DNA from: Prunella strophiata
Lineage: Eukaryota; Chordata; Aves; Passeriformes; Prunellidae
DNA length: 64,000 bases
Assembly (NCBI GenBank): GCA_036583965.1
Contig: JAZBQD010000013.1
Coordinates: forward strand, 12,874,348 to 12,938,347
Direction of reading: 5' to 3'
This document shows positions 1 to 14,079 of the stretch, one piece after another. The notes under the pieces are model-generated. The model did no database searches, was not told the DNA's origin, and saw only the letters and a list, made by a program, of their open reading frames with translations. A program made the translations under genes and the position numbers. How positions within the stretch are numbered: position 1 is the first letter of the stretch; each line of letters begins with the position of its first letter.

Positions 1-2461
1 GCAGTAAAACTGAGGGGGTTTTGGTCTGAATTGGTAGTTTAAAAATGAGTCTAATCCCATTTTTCTATCTAAAAAGTGGCAGATATCAATGATCAGAAAG
101 TGACAGAGTAACTGCAACACTTTGCACTGTAATACTTTTAAAACGGGACTGTCTCAAGCTCAGGCAGTTTTGGCTGAGGTTTTTCATGCTGTGTGTTTTC
201 TGACTGATTCAGAAGAGTGTCTGTGAAGTGCTTCAGTTGTTTCTGAGAACAAAGGCAGCTGGAGAATCCTGAGTTCTAGCCAGCTAGAATCATTTCCAGG
301 AGCAGCACTAGTTGGGTTAAATCCTGTGATTTTCACTTTTGGAGGCAAAGATAGATGGTGTTTTCCTTAATCTCTCTTTCTGAAGTGATGATGTATGAAT
401 ACTAGCATTCATTTTTACTAAGTAAGATTCATGACTGCAGATAACTCCTGCAAACATGTCCCTGCATTATGAAAAGACACATAAAAAGGGGGATAAAAAT
501 ATTTTGAAGCTTTTGGTCTAATTCCACAAAAAAATCTATCCAAAGTTGCCAGACTTCTCGAGTCAGAAAATTTGGTTTGTCTGCTCTTAATGCAGAATTG
601 AGGAGGTACAGCAGCATTATTCTGGGAGTCTTGTCTTTGGGGAGCAGTCTGCCTGTGGGATGGCAGAGGTGCAGATGGGTTTTGCTGGTTGGCTCCTCTC
701 TGTGAGCCATGGTGGCCTGGTTTGCAGGGGGAGAGCTCTCAGTGCCTCCTCCTCTGTGCTGCCTCCTCCAGGGAGGAGGAAGCACTCAGGGCACACCAAG
801 GGTTAAGGAACAGGTGCTTCCCACAGGCCTGCTGTCTCATTCTGCACACAGGATGGATAGCTTCCTGGGAAAAAGTCCCAGTGTTGGGGCTGAAGGAGGG
901 TATTGTCTGCAGGCTTGGGCTGCTGCTCAGGAGCTGGAGGTGAGGGGCTGGTGGGGCTGAGGTCTGGGAGCAGCTCTGCCATCCTGGCAGGGAATGCTGT
1001 GGCTGTCACTGCTTTGCACGCTCGGTGCTGGTGGCAGCACCCTAGAACACGTCTTTAACAGCCCTTCAAAGAGCACAGCCTTGTTCTTAGGAGCCAAATG
1101 CAAGCCACAGAAGGAAGATAGGCAGGGGATATCTGGTTCTAGGCATCTTTTATTTCCTCTCTGCAATTTCCCTTGGCGTTCAGGACTCCATTTTCTGAAT
1201 CCTTCTTTTATCTTCCCCTGCTGTAGCCAGACGTGCTGGGTAAGTTTGCAGGTTAACTTGAGTCTCATGGAGGGAGCAGAGATTGTAGAAGGACAAAGAG
1301 AAGCTTAGTAACACCCTGGGGAATTATTTTTGGTTCACATTCCTGCTGCACAGCACTGTGCTGGGGAAAAAGGCACATTTCTGTTATGCTTTGATTTTTT
1401 TTTTTTTTAAATAGCTGTCCCTAATGTAAGCAGGAGATTTGATCAGAACTTGCACTAATACTGAATCCTTCAGAAAATCAGGCCACAGGTTTTCTAATTA
1501 GGCATCTGTATTAGCAGATGCTTCTGAGAGTGTAGCTGCTAATTTTGCTGTGCTGCAGTTCAGCCTTTTAAAATCATGGAAAATTCTGTTCAAGCAAAGG
1601 GCTGTGTAAGTAAATGTATTAATATTTCTGAAGTGTGCTGTATAGTACTATGATAAGCTGCCTAAAAAGTTTATCAGAATGTTCATAATTCAGTGTAACA
1701 CTTGAATATTGTGTCTTGAATGACTGCATGGGGTTGTACATAATGATAAAGAAATGGTGAGCAGCTGTCTGTTCTGTCAGCCTTACAAGTACTCTGGAAG
1801 AAATAAATTGTCATTAAAGGCTGTATCTTAATGCATATGTATGTGGGGATGAATTAAGTTTAAGTCTGGATTTCCTTATTACTTTTTTAGTGCTTTCCTT
1901 GGCAAACTTAACATTCCTTTTCTTGTGAAGGAACCTTCTGGCTCATTGTAGGCTATTCCTGCTGCTTTTAATATCCTTTGAGATTGATTCATGAAGTGCC
2001 AACATCTTGAGCTGTGGAAAAAGGGTAAGAATCCTAAAGAAAGACCCTGGATACACGAGAATAAATTTGAACTCAGACTCTTTCTGTGCCACTTTGATCT
2101 GAAAGAGACATCTTGTGATTCAAAGGAGCTTTGCTGTTAACTAAGACCATGAATTTAGTCAGTTCCATTTTGATTAAAAACTGATAGCATTAGCAAAATA
2201 TATAAAGACAACATCTGGTTCAAGTTTACTGGAGTGATACTTTAGAAAGCTAAAAGAGCTATGTCTGGTAATTGTTGAATGTGTCTGTATGTGATAAATG
2301 CTTGGAGGAGAAAATCTCTGTGGCTGGGTGAGCTGGAGAACATTTTTATGCTGGTGCTGTTCAGTGATGGATGTGCTGGTTGGTAGAGGATGGGTTGGTG
2401 TGTGTCCCTTTCACTGGCTGAGAGTTCAGCAGAGGAAAGTTGTGAGGAAACCAAAGAGCAG

Positions 2462-2505
2462 GGAAGTGGAGGATGGAATCCATGGAAGTGGAGGATGGAA
2501 TCCAT
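2462..2505. repeat. Two-copy perfect tandem repeat, 22-bp unit
   Basis: Positions 2462-2483 and 2484-2505 are identical 22-bp copies that begin GGAAGTGGAGG and end GAATCCAT. The copies are directly abutting. Perfect identity suggests a recent slippage or duplication event. No function is indicated. Confidence 0.9.
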
Positions 2506-5500
2506 CAGTGGGAGGGTGTGGGATCCCTGGCACACCTGGAGGGATGTGGGGACCCAAGTGCAAACAGCCTGGAGCTGGGCATGCTTGAAAATTTACCAAC
2601 AGCACAGCTCATGGGAGGGAAAAGCTGTGGCTTTGGACTTCTTTAGGTCTCTGAGCAGAGGGCAGCAAAAAAATAAGACTCAAAGCAACATTTTCCTATA
2701 AATTAATCAAGTGGCCACCTTTGGGTGGCTGTGTGCTCTGAGCAGTGTCAGGAGCATCTGCCATTCCCTTTCTGCACACTGCATGCAGAAGAAATACTTT
2801 TCCCCCACCAGATTTCAGGTGTTGTAGAATCCCCTAAAAGCTCTTTGCAGCTGTCAAGGAGTGAGGATTCAGCACATGGCAGAAAAGGCTGAGCACATGG
2901 AAGGTCAGGAATGGTATTGGCCTGCATGGCTGAGAAAAGAACCTCCCCCAGTTTTTAATCTGATGCATTTTTGAGGTTTGAATTTAATTATTTTTTTTTT
3001 CCTAGGCTTCAACCACAAAAGTCAGGCTTTCTTTAAGATCTTTATAAGTATTTCTGCTAATTAAGCTATTGACAGTGAAGCTGAAAAAATCCACTTACAA
3101 GTTTTTTTACTATAGTGGTTAATGCTTTGAGAATTATGTTATCCATTGTATGAAGTTCCTTACAGTCAGCTTACAGAATGAAACTTTATTTGAATGTCAA
3201 GTGGTAATTTCCTTCAGCAAGTAGCAGAAATAGGCTTAAGACACTCCATTAATTAATTTATTTTAAAGAAAGGGAAATACTGAGTATTTAGAGAGAAAGA
3301 AAAAAAGAAATGTCCTCTTTTAAAGTCTCAGAAGTCTGTTCAATGGCTCTAGAGTTTCTTGATACTTCCTGGAGTGCCTGTCACTGCCTTACCTGGTGAT
3401 ATTTTCATCTGTTCACTGACACATCACTGAACTGTGGTGCAGGAGATTCTTTAGCTGATAAAACCAAGCTTTTATCCTCCTATCCTTCTTGCAAGAGGGC
3501 TTACTTAAAAACAAATATTTTGTAGGTTTTTACAGTATGAATAGAGCTGTTATTTGTAGTTCTGAGGGCTTTCTTCTGGGACCTGCTTTGGTTTCCTCAG
3601 GAAATGTACCTTATTCTTTTTCCTTCCTTAAATGTCATATATTAAAAAATCTGAGGAAATGGTGGTGTTCAAATAATTGTAGCTAAGAACAGAACTCTTT
3701 GGTTCAGACAGCCCAGCAGAGCACTCTGTGTTTCAGAAATCTTCCTTTAACAAGCAGAAGTGGCCTGGGGGGTTTCTCTGAAGTTGAAGTGGTGTGATAG
3801 CACAGAGAGGGGATGCACTGCAGATAAACCCAGACTGAAATGCAGGTTTTTAATGCAGCTCTGTGTGCTGTGCACAGGGAACAGCCCCAGATTGCTGCTC
3901 CTGCCCAGAGGGGCTGCAGCAGGGACCTGGCTGGGCTCCTGTGCTGCTCCCCAGCCCTGCACACCCCCTGGCTCTGAGGGTAAACCCACCTATGCCATGC
4001 CACGGTAGCAGGTGCAGATTTGGGTTCTGGCCAGATCGTCCTTGACAGGACAAAGTTGGTTTTGTACTTTGCTTTTTGGATGTGGCCATTATGTTGGCCA
4101 AGCTCCCACAATAAATTATTTTTATGTGCCTAATTCATCCTCGATGAAAGAGACCAATCCATTAAGGATTCTGCACTGTTATGTGTTCTTGTGCTGTATG
4201 ACATCAGTAGAATGCCACAAGTTAATTACATTCTTAATTACAGCTTTGTATTGAATTAGGGCTGTACTATCCATAGAATAATTGAAAACCTGCTGAGATC
4301 ATGTCTGGTAACATCTAATTGTATCCCATGATTTTTTTCCCTAAACTTTAAATAAAAATTGGCATTTCGTTTAGCATGGTTTTAATTAATTGACATGAGA
4401 AATGTAATTAGAGCTGAGGCAGCAGACCAACTATCTTAAAAAAAAAAACAAAAACACTCAGAAATTAATGATATTTTGGGGAACAATTAACAATTTCCAG
4501 AGCAGTCTCTATTCTCCTGCATTTCTGGAGAAACCTTGAGCAGGCACAACTGAAGAGAGGAATTGCTGCTGTCAGAAGAGAAGAAAGATCTGAATGTTCA
4601 GAGACATTCTCAGTGCTCTTTCAGCTTGAGGAAACTCGATCTGCTCACAGCTCCAGGCACAAGAGCCCTCAGAAGAGCCCAGGAAGAGCAGGGAGATGGA
4701 ATGGTTCTCCCAAGGGCTGAGGACAGGGCATGGCTGTGTGGCACCACCAGCAGCAGCAGAGCTTCCTGGTGCCCTGCAAGGCAGGGAATTTCTTTGCCAG
4801 CTTTTATTGATTCCAGTGGAATTACCTTCTGCCTGCCCAGAGTTCCACCTCAGCATCAGTGAGAGCTGCCTGTGAGCTGGGCTGGTTTCCCTTTCTGCCT
4901 TTGAGTTTGTTTGCAAGCTGCTTTGCCACCCAGCACCCAAAGAGCGCTACTTCAGGTAACGGGGAAAAACTTGATTTCCTCTTCTCTTTCTTTCTGCACT
5001 TTGCTTTAGCAGATTCTTGCCCTGAATTTCAAGGCTGTGGGGTGGCTGAGTTAGGCAGCACCTGGTAGTGAGAACAATGGTCAGGTAGTTGGCCAAAACA
5101 CTGGGCATCTTTTCTCCTTGTTGATAAAAATCTTGTCTAGGATCTTAAAGAAAACTCACTGAACTTTAAAGAAGTCATCTGAGAAGGAAATGCAGCTGAG
5201 CAGTGTGTTCAATGTCAGAATTTCTGAGCCTGACTTCTAATCAGAAGCTTTGGGTCTGTCCTTCTTTTTCACTTTGCCTTTTGTAGGAGACTTGGAAATT
5301 GTTTGCGTTTGTCTTTGTTTAAAAAATTGTTTTCCTATTGGTGTTCTTCCATAGAGACCAAGCCTTTCATTTAAATCCACCTACAACAAAGCTTTAATTC
5401 CAGGGTGAAGAATAATGTCCTTTGGCTGTTTGCAGAAAGATTTATTTGTTTCAGGATATAGTTATTTCCTGTGTATAACCTGACTTAGAAGTTTTTCTGT

Positions 5501-8168
5501 TTGATATCTCTAAAATTAATATGCACTATTCAGACCTGCCTATACATAAATCTGCATCTGCTTTGTCTGTAAATGGAGAGCATATGCAGGGGTGGCAGTG
5601 CTGTGTGGGAGCAGGTTTGAGAGATCTCGCTGTGCTTGGACACCAGCAGAAAAGCCCTGGGTACATCAACTGAAAGCTGGCTGGCAGCCATAGCACACAG
5701 AATGGAGGGAATGTTTGCCTAAAAGACTGGATTGTGTCAGGCGTGACTAAGCAGGAATTTCAGCTAAAATGCGTTAGCAAATTGAATGCTCGGAGCAAAA
5801 TAAGAACGTTCATGCTCTTATCTTTGTTCACTTGAGACTGGGCTTGGTTTTTAATATAGAACATCAATGGAGGGAGGGAAAGGAAGTTCTGCAGAGTGTT
5901 CCCTGATTTTTAGGAATGCTGATGGAGGTGACTGCTGACTATTTTGCCATGGCTCTGTTTACATTCCTTGTGGAATATGCGTGCCCTTTACTCGCCTGTG
6001 GCTCGTGGGGCACTGGGCTGTCAGTCAGGCAGTAAAATACTTTAATTACCCCCATGCACCAGACAGAGCAGAGAGAAAGGCTGGGAAGGGATGAAAGGAG
6101 TTCACTTCAAGCTTACTTTCTGACTGTCAGAAGAATGATAAACTGTAAGTCCTGGCTATTATTATCCTTCTTTTCTCCAGGCAGGGCATTCCTGATGGAA
6201 AGAGGTGTTGGGGTGGATGTGCTCTCTAGGTCCTGCTCTGAGTGTCTGAGGGTATGGGAATGGCCACTGCAGAGTGGTGGCTCCATGGGCTTTTATCCAG
6301 CAGCTGAGATAACCTAGAGCTGAGAGGGGGAGAGATTTCTTCCCCCTGCTGCAGGACCATTGTGTGTTTGAGAGGCTGTGATGGTATTTTTCTTAACTTT
6401 TTCTTCCCTTCAGACTCTTAATTTCCTTTTATTTATTTTTTTTTTTTCTTGATATCAAAAATGCTTCCTCCCAGGTAGAGCTCTTCAGCAGTTAAATTGT
6501 GCTTACCTGGAATAAATGGGAGCCCCTGTTGCTATCAGGTTTCTGGAAAGCTGTCTCAATTAATTAATAAACAGGTAGGAAGCTTTGCTGAAATACATGA
6601 CCCTGCCTGCTCAATCTCTTTTTTTCTGGCCTGCTGTGTTCTTTGTTCATTACTTTTCTAATGATTATGTATGCAGCTCAATGAGCAAATCACCATATTC
6701 ATATTTGTCCTCTACTTGGGTTTAGCATGTCAAACACTGCTGTTCTGGCAAGGTTCAGGGAACTTCTGGAATGGGAGAACAGGGCAGCTGGAGGCTCACA
6801 AATTAGTTAAAAGGTAATTCTTCTGCAGCTTTGTTCTGCCACTGTATCCCAGTGTTCTTGGGAGTATAGGGAAAAGGGGATTTAATAATGGAGCAGATAA
6901 GGTGTGGTTACAAACCAAAAGGGCTTTTGGAGCTAGAAACCATTGCCTGGCAGTGAAGGAATGCACTCAGCACAGCCTGGAGAGAGCAGTGGCCATTGTG
7001 TCACTGCTTGGGCCTGGGATGGAGCTGGAAAATTCTCTGTGCTAGGAATAGCATTGGAGCAGTGCAAGGAGGAGTCAGCTGTGGGAAATGGTGTCAGAAA
7101 CTTCATGCAAAGCTGGTGTGTTGGACTCACATTTCCAGAAAATGCTCCTCTTGTTTCCTGAAGTTGGGGAATGCATCAGTGGGGAGGGTGTTTGTGCAAA
7201 AACCTCGTGTCAGGCACAGAAAATTCCTCTCTGAGATCACATCTGCATCTAGGCTGTTTGCTCTGAACTGATGCTGGGATAGGCTTTTGGGGGCAGAAAA
7301 TGTGATCCAATAGCCTGAACTGGTGAAGTTAGGGCACTCAATTTTGCTTGCTGTGATTTCTGGCAGGTTCCTGTCTCCTGGAGGCTGGAGCAGTGAGCCC
7401 ATGAAGCGAGCTGACAGTAATGGGCAGCCCTCTGTCTTCCCATCTCCCTCCAGTGTTGCCTAAGCCTCCCATTTTTCAGTGATAATGCTAAATGAAGTAC
7501 GAGCTTGGACAGCAGCCAGGTGTCAGCACATGGCAGAAGGTTTTAATTCTGCTTTTAGAAACTAGATAAGTGGTGTGCTAATATAAGCTAATAAAAGCAC
7601 AACCTCTCTTCTCAGTTGGACAGCTTGAGAGTGAAGATGATCGTGACACTGCCATGTTGTAGGGTTTTGTGTTGGAGCCTGTTAAAGCTCTGATTATTAC
7701 AGCTGTCTCTGTAACGTGCTGCCTCACTATTATAACATCTATTTGATTATATGCAATGACAGAGCAACCAGATACATTCATTCCCTGGGAAGCTTTTTGT
7801 CTCTTGATTATGTGCTTTTTTCACAGTTGTGTTCAGAGTCAGACTCTGCCCAGGATTCATCACTGCTGCTGTCCTTTTCCATCCCCCTCCCAGTCCCAAT
7901 GCTGAGAGCTGTGTTTCTGAGCAATCACCAGGTTATTGCATTTAGCTGCCTCCTCTCTGAGAGTCCCCAGTTTCTTTGGATGTGCTGGAACTTGTGCCCA
8001 GGACAAGCTGATTATGCTGTAGTCTGTGCATTCTGGTGATCACTGCAGACATCTGGTTTCGCTGAAGAAATTCAAACCAGAATGCCTCTGAATGCACAAA
8101 TGGACTGAAATTAGTGTTTTTAACATTAACTGCAGTAGTGCTTTTTAGCCTTTTTCTCTCATTCTCCA

Positions 8169-8232
8169 CAGATTTTAACCCTTTCTACTCTTCAGCAAGT
8201 CTCTTCAGATTTTAACCCTTTCTACTCTTCAG
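8169..8232. repeat. Two-copy direct repeat, 27-bp core with 37-bp period
   Basis: The 27-bp segment at 8169-8195 (starts CAGATTTTAACCC, ends CTCTTCAG) recurs exactly at 8206-8232. A 10-bp spacer, itself ending in CTCTT, separates the copies. The sequence is pyrimidine-rich on this strand. It reads as a local tandem duplication in intron DNA. Confidence 0.9.
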
Positions 8233-9802
8233 ATGCTTGATTTTGTGTATAGCCCTCTGTAGAACAGGAGAAAGGCTGCTTTAATTTTATAGCTTTTAAG
8301 TTTTTTTTTTTTTTTTCAGATGTGGGATTACTGTAAATTGTTTTAGAGAGATCAGTGAAAAGAAAGTGACCACCTCTCCCACTGTGAGGCTCTGTTGTGG
8401 GAGGGTGAGCATTTCTCCTCTACAAATGCCAGTTACAGAGGAGCTGGTCATTTGGCACTGAGGAATTTCAGGATGTGAATCTGGATTTGCAGAGGAGTGC
8501 TGTTTTCAGTGCATCAGAAAAACGGGTCTGATTTCTGCAGTGCTGGGTGGGTGCATTTAAAACCTGCAGCTCCTCTGCTGAGCTGACCCAGGACAAGCTG
8601 TGCCAGCACACTCGGAAGTGTCTCGATGGCTCCTTTGCCAGGCTGCTGTTTGCCAGCTGAATTTAGCATTCTCCTTCCCCTGATCAATGAATAGATTTTT
8701 CCCTCAGATCCTCTTTTATTTTTCGGTTTCCTCTGCAGCTTTTTTTTCCCTGTGGAAGATGAAATCTGTCACAGGGGCTTAGATTTATTAACTGCTGCCT
8801 GAGTCGCTTTGTGTGATGTCAGGGCGGGAGAGGAACTGATTGTATCCTTAGAACTGGCTTAACAGAAAAGCTTTGGATAATTCCGTAGATTTTTAAGATG
8901 TTGTGTTGGCTTAAGTGATTAGTGTGAGGGCTTCAAAGAAGACTAAATATTTAAGGCTTTATTCTGCCCTTACTTGTACCCGTGCATATCTCTGGATTTT
9001 CACATTTGAGTGAAAAAGTAATTCTGCATCTCCCTTCCACCCCTTCCCTTTTTCACCTCTCCCCCACTCAGATTGCAGAGTTGGTGTTCTCCCTTCCAGC
9101 AGTTGGCGAGCAGCTGTGGAATTCCTGCCAGGTCCATGGGAATGGGGGAAGGCAGTGGCTGCTGGTGGCACACAGGACATCATCCCCTGTCTTCAGCAGT
9201 GACTGCTGCTCTGCTCCTGATCCCATTGGCCATCTGTGGCAGTGCTGTAACTAGGAGCTGTTCATTCAGTCAGGGTGAGAAGCTCACTCAGCCTGGGATG
9301 AGCTTTTTACTCTCCTGTCAGGCACTGTGTGTTTGGGAAGGCAGAATTTGGGTGGGAAGGACTGACTTGATCCACTCTGTTCCCTTGGAGTATCTCATCA
9401 GGGCTTTTCACAGTCCATGTGTAGCTGAGCTGTGGATTTTGTCTTTGCTAGGTGAGTTCTGGTCCTTGCTCTGCTCTTCAGCTCCCCTTTCAGAAGGAGA
9501 TGCCTGAAGGGGTGTGCAGTGGTGCAGCTCTAAGGGAGGTGTCTGTTCCTTGGTTTGCAGCACCATTGCTGTGTGCTGGGGCACCCAGGCATGCTGCAGG
9601 GCTGGGCTGGGTGGCACAGCTGGCAAATGCTGCCAGCCCAGATGAGATATGTCATTGCCAGTGAGGGCTGCTGAATTGATCAATAGATGTATTTTCTTTA
9701 TTGGCCCTTGCTCTGGGTGGTGTGTAATGGCATCAGCAGTAGCCCAGCAGGGCAGCTATTTGCCTCCTGACCCAGGCAGCCCTTCCTGATGGGTGTCTCC
9801 TG

Positions 9803-9930
9803 CCTGGCTGTGTATCCTGCCAGGTCTGGAGGTGTGAACCCTCCCAGGAGCACTCCTGGAATTCTGCCCTGGCTGTGTATCCTGCCAGGTCTGGAGGTGT
9901 GAACCCTCCCAGGAGCACTCCTGGAGTTGT
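9803..9930. repeat. Two-copy tandem duplication, 65-bp unit
   Basis: Copies at about 9803-9867 and 9868-9930 both run from CCTGGCTGTGTATCC to CACTCCTGGA and differ at very few bases. The unit creates apparent in-phase peptide repeats in chance minus-strand frames, but these frames lack any other coding signature. Confidence 0.9.
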
Positions 9931-11131
9931 TCAGAGGGACTCTGTTGGGCAGACTGATGTGGAGGTGCTTTCCCCAAGAATGCTCAGACCCATTCAGCTG
10001 ATGTGTGGGAGGAGTGTCTCAAATGTCACTTGCAAGAAAATGAATCTAATAACTGTGGCCCTGAGACAGGTTATAAACTGAGCCTCTGGTTAGCCATGTG
10101 TGCTGTGGTGACCTCTGCCAGCCACAGCAGCAAACAAGGGCACTGCTGTACACTGGATAAAGGAGGATGCTGATTGTTCAGGATGGGAGGGAGTTCCACC
10201 CCTGGAGAAAAACCTAGAGGACTTTTTATTACAGCTTTGAAGGGCACAGCATTGGCTGTGGTGATTCACTACTTCTGCCAATTTGTAGTTGAAAGGTGGG
10301 CTCTCTTCATTCAAACAGATTGATGGTTCTGCAGAAAGCAAATTTAAGTTGGTTTTTAATCCTTTTCTTCTTAAGTAAGAGCATTGCTTTTGTCCCAGCT
10401 GTGCAGCAAGTGAATCTGATTGCTTTCAGTTGTTCCTTTGTGGAATTCACTTACGTTCCCTCACAGTAACTGAGGAAGTGACTGACTTTTTCATTATACT
10501 TTCGATAGTACAGATTGGCATAGAAGGTCCCTCTTGATCTTTCATGGAGTGGAATTGTGATTCAGAAGAAGGAGGGAAGAGGGAAAATCTTTTAACTTCT
10601 TCTTCTCGCCTGCCCAAGTTCTTTCTATAAATCATTCTTTTCAATGAAATAATTGCTACTGCTTAGTAAAATCACTTGGAATTTGTCACCAAGGTGGCAA
10701 ATGGTAAAGCTTGAGGAGCTGCTGAGGAGTGTGTAGAGCTTTGGAGTTGGCAGCGGCAGGCTGGGAGCTGTAAGGGGGGGTCTGACTTCAGGAGTCCTGG
10801 GTCCCAGAGAGAGTCAGAATGACACTTGGGTCCATAGGTGAGGAGCAAGATTCAGCTGCTGCTTTGCATTAAGATTTATTGTAATCTGGCTCTTCCCCAC
10901 TTGGTGCTTGAAAATAAAGCAAAACCTAATCTGAAATGGAGCATTCTGTCAGAGTGGGTACTTTTGCTATAAAAGTTATTATTCTTTTCTTATTGTAAGA
11001 GGATGAGGTTTCATTTTACCTCTGCAATAATCAAGGTGTAACATGTCACAGAAACTACTGTATTAATTTAGCTGTTTGCTTCGGTACTTCTTTAGAAGTA
11101 TCAAACTGTGTTCCTAACTATTCCCTTCCTG

Positions 11132-11171
11132 CAAAAAAACAAAAACAAAAAAACAACAACAACAAAAAAAA
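11132..11171. repeat. A-rich simple sequence with CAA motifs
   Basis: This is an A-rich low-complexity tract of A runs interrupted by single C residues, including a short (CAA)n stretch. It could be the decayed tail of an old retroposon, but no recognisable element body precedes it. Confidence 0.8.
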
Positions 11172-14079
11172 GGGTGTAATTATATTTATAAAAATATTTG
11201 GATGACCTGCTTCTCTGCCTGCCTCCCCCTCGGTGTGCACAGGGGGTGTTCCCTCTGTGGGTTTGTGTGCTCACTGGTGCCCTGCTCTGTAGCCCGTGGG
11301 ACGAGCACTGGGCAGGTTGCTTTGCAGCCAGGGGAAGGCAGGAGGGCTCTAAAGCTTCATTTGCTGTCCTGGGGGAGAGGCAGCCATCCATCCAGCCGAG
11401 GCAGCCACTTAGAAAATGGGCTGGCTGCCTCGGGGGATTCCTTGGGTTAATCACGTTGGGTGAGCAAGTTCCAGGGACAGAACTGCCCACGTGGTGCTGA
11501 GGCAGCCTGTGTAGAAGAGAAACTAGTGTAATATCTGATATTATTCATGAGAATGTCATTTCACATGATCAACTTAGTGTATTTCTTCAGTCCCCCGTGC
11601 ATGTCAATACCTCTGTGGCTCACTCTGGAAGACTTTAGACAATGGATTGGTTTTGAGCTCACTTCTTCCCAGTTCCTCCCATATTTCTTCCTTTGGTACC
11701 ATTTTCTACAGTTGGACCATCCCTCATCAATTGCCCCCTTCTCACCTCACCTTTACAGGCTCAGGAGCTGTAAGAAAAGTGATGCTTTCACGTGTGAGTC
11801 CTGGAAACACCAGGATTTGTATCCCTTAACACTTTCTGTCCTGCTTTTGTCCGTGAGGACCAGGCCAGCTCACATTGCAGTCAGCAGGGAGCAGGGGCTG
11901 GGTGGGAATTTGTGAGCTCAGAAATGAGCTTATGAGCTCACTGGAAAAGGAGCTGCAAACACTGGGTTTGCAGCAGCATCAAAAACCTTAGTTCTTTTCA
12001 GAAGGAGGTGGAGAATGAGAGATGTGTGTTACTGAGATGCTGCCTCATTTATCTGTATCTTCTCTAAAATCTGGATGTTATTAAAATGCCACAAAAGTTT
12101 AGCTGGAGCAAAGAAATATGGAATCTCTGTTAATATTGAAGAAGCCCTTTGACTTATACCAGCTGAGAATGTGATGTTGCAGAAAGACTGTTAATAAGGA
12201 AGATGCTTTAAATCTGGGTATTTAAAATGCATTTCTAAGTGGAAGAAGCCTTTTCTTGGTGCTGGTTATTTAAATATTGTAATTTGCTATAAATAGTAGT
12301 TAAGAAAATGGAGACAGTTAATGTTCTCAAGTTCTAGGTGACTTGAACCTATTTTCAGTAAGAACTCTTCAAATGCATGCTAACTTGCAAAATGAGATTG
12401 CAGCGTGCTTCATCATACTGAAAAGCATATTTTACCACAAGGGTTTCACTAGAAATCAATACAGAATATTGTACTTGTTAGAACTATTCTAACACTGTTC
12501 TACTAATGCTAAAGAAGTTCCCCCTTTCCCCCAAGATCTTTGGGTTGTTTTACTTTCATTTACTTGCTTTTTGACATCTTCTTTATTTTCCTTCTGTAGG
12601 AGACTAATTGCAGGAGCTCAGCTATTTTGTGTTTTGAGGAATTAGCCATTAAATAGCACCGACTTAAAATCTTTGATTGATTGCATGTAACTGTCTGAAT
12701 TGCAACAGTAATTCAATGTAGCAGCCCTTGCTTATGAGGTGTAAAGTAATTTATCCTGCTAATAAAACATCATTGTGTGCTTGCTAAGAGAAAATATTAA
12801 ATTCATTTCTATTACTCTGTATTTTTATATCTTGATTCTGTTTGAATTTCTGCTGGAATATGAAAAAATATTCAATTGCTTCTTGTCAGGAAGATGACTT
12901 TGAAATCCTTTGCAGTGGAAAAAATCAGGACAAAGAAGTGCCAAACAGAAGTTGTATTCTGTGAATGTAAATAGGTTCTGCACCATAATTAGTGATTTTC
13001 TAGGGCCGGACTGGAGGCCCAGTGTTTTCCTGGGAAAGCACGTTTGATGTGTACCATCCCTAATTTCTGCAGTGCTGAATGAGCAGGCTGTGATTCTGCT
13101 GTAATGAACCATGTGTTAATGTCACAGCCTTCTGTCCAGCCAGGAGCCAAAACACCATGTCTGACTTTGTAATGAATCTTGCTCTCGTCTTGTTGACTCC
13201 GTGGGTAGGCTTTTGTTCCAAACGTGCCCCCAGATATTGCAAGCTCTCACTGAAACCTGCAAAGCTTCCTCCACTTGTGCTGGGCTTTGCTCAATTTGCC
13301 AGCTTTCCTGGAAAGCGTGAATGCTTCAAACCACTGGGGGGATTGCTTGTTTGTTTGTTTCCTTGTTAGTTTTGGAGCAGTGGGATTTAAAACAGTGGAA
13401 CTGACTAGAACTGGTTCTATTTCAGTTATGTTTCAGCTGTTTGTTTCCATTTTGTTTTCTTTCCTTTTTTTTTTTAAGCTGTGAGTCACACAGAACAGAG
13501 ATAAGGGGTTGCTGTGTACCTCAAGGTGGAAAGTTTTATTCTTGCAGCCATCAGTTTCTTAGTGTCATGTAATAATGAGCCCTTGTTTCTCTGTTCTTAT
13601 CAGTAACTTTTGCATGTGGGTTGGTAGCTGTTTTATTCTTTTTCCTCAAATGATTTTCTGCTACGATGTTGTTTGGGTTTTTTCATTTTTGTGGTTTGAA
13701 ATCTTGCAAGCAGAGCACCGGGTTTGGCACAGGTACAGTCAGAGCCAGGAAGACACTGACTGACTTTGGGTGCTGTTTGGTGTTGAGGCTGACTTACCAA
13801 ATCCTAATGAAACGTGCAGAGCCCAGGTGAGTGGAATTCCTCCTTCCCTTCCACAGTTGCGCTGTGCAGTCCCACAGTGGCCAGAGCAATGTTCCCCAGG
13901 CTCTGTCCTTCAGCCAGCAGGGCTGGGGGCTCTGCTGGGTCATCACATCATTGTGGCATGTGCCAGCATCCCGGGCTCTGGGGATGGTCACAGACCGAGC
14001 AAAGATTGCTCCAGAAGGTGTGGGTGGCTCCTGCAGGCTGCAGACAAGGAACGTGCAGGTGTAAACCGGTGTCAGTGGT

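Larger units (their letters stand above)
1..14079 (+). other. Intron upstream of the TMEM132-family exon, first segment
   Basis: This is non-coding DNA, read as part of the long intron that ends at the acceptor at 40780-40781. It is AT-leaning, CpG-poor and rich in short T and A runs. Its ORFs are short, overlap on both strands, and show no recognisable domain. I saw no exon-like block with conserved protein sequence and matching splice sites. It contains three short tandem duplications, listed separately. The intron assignment is inferred from gene architecture: TMEM132 genes have very long early introns. An unrelated upstream gene end or intergenic DNA cannot be excluded for the leftmost part, because exon 1 is not visible in the window. 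Confidence 0.6.
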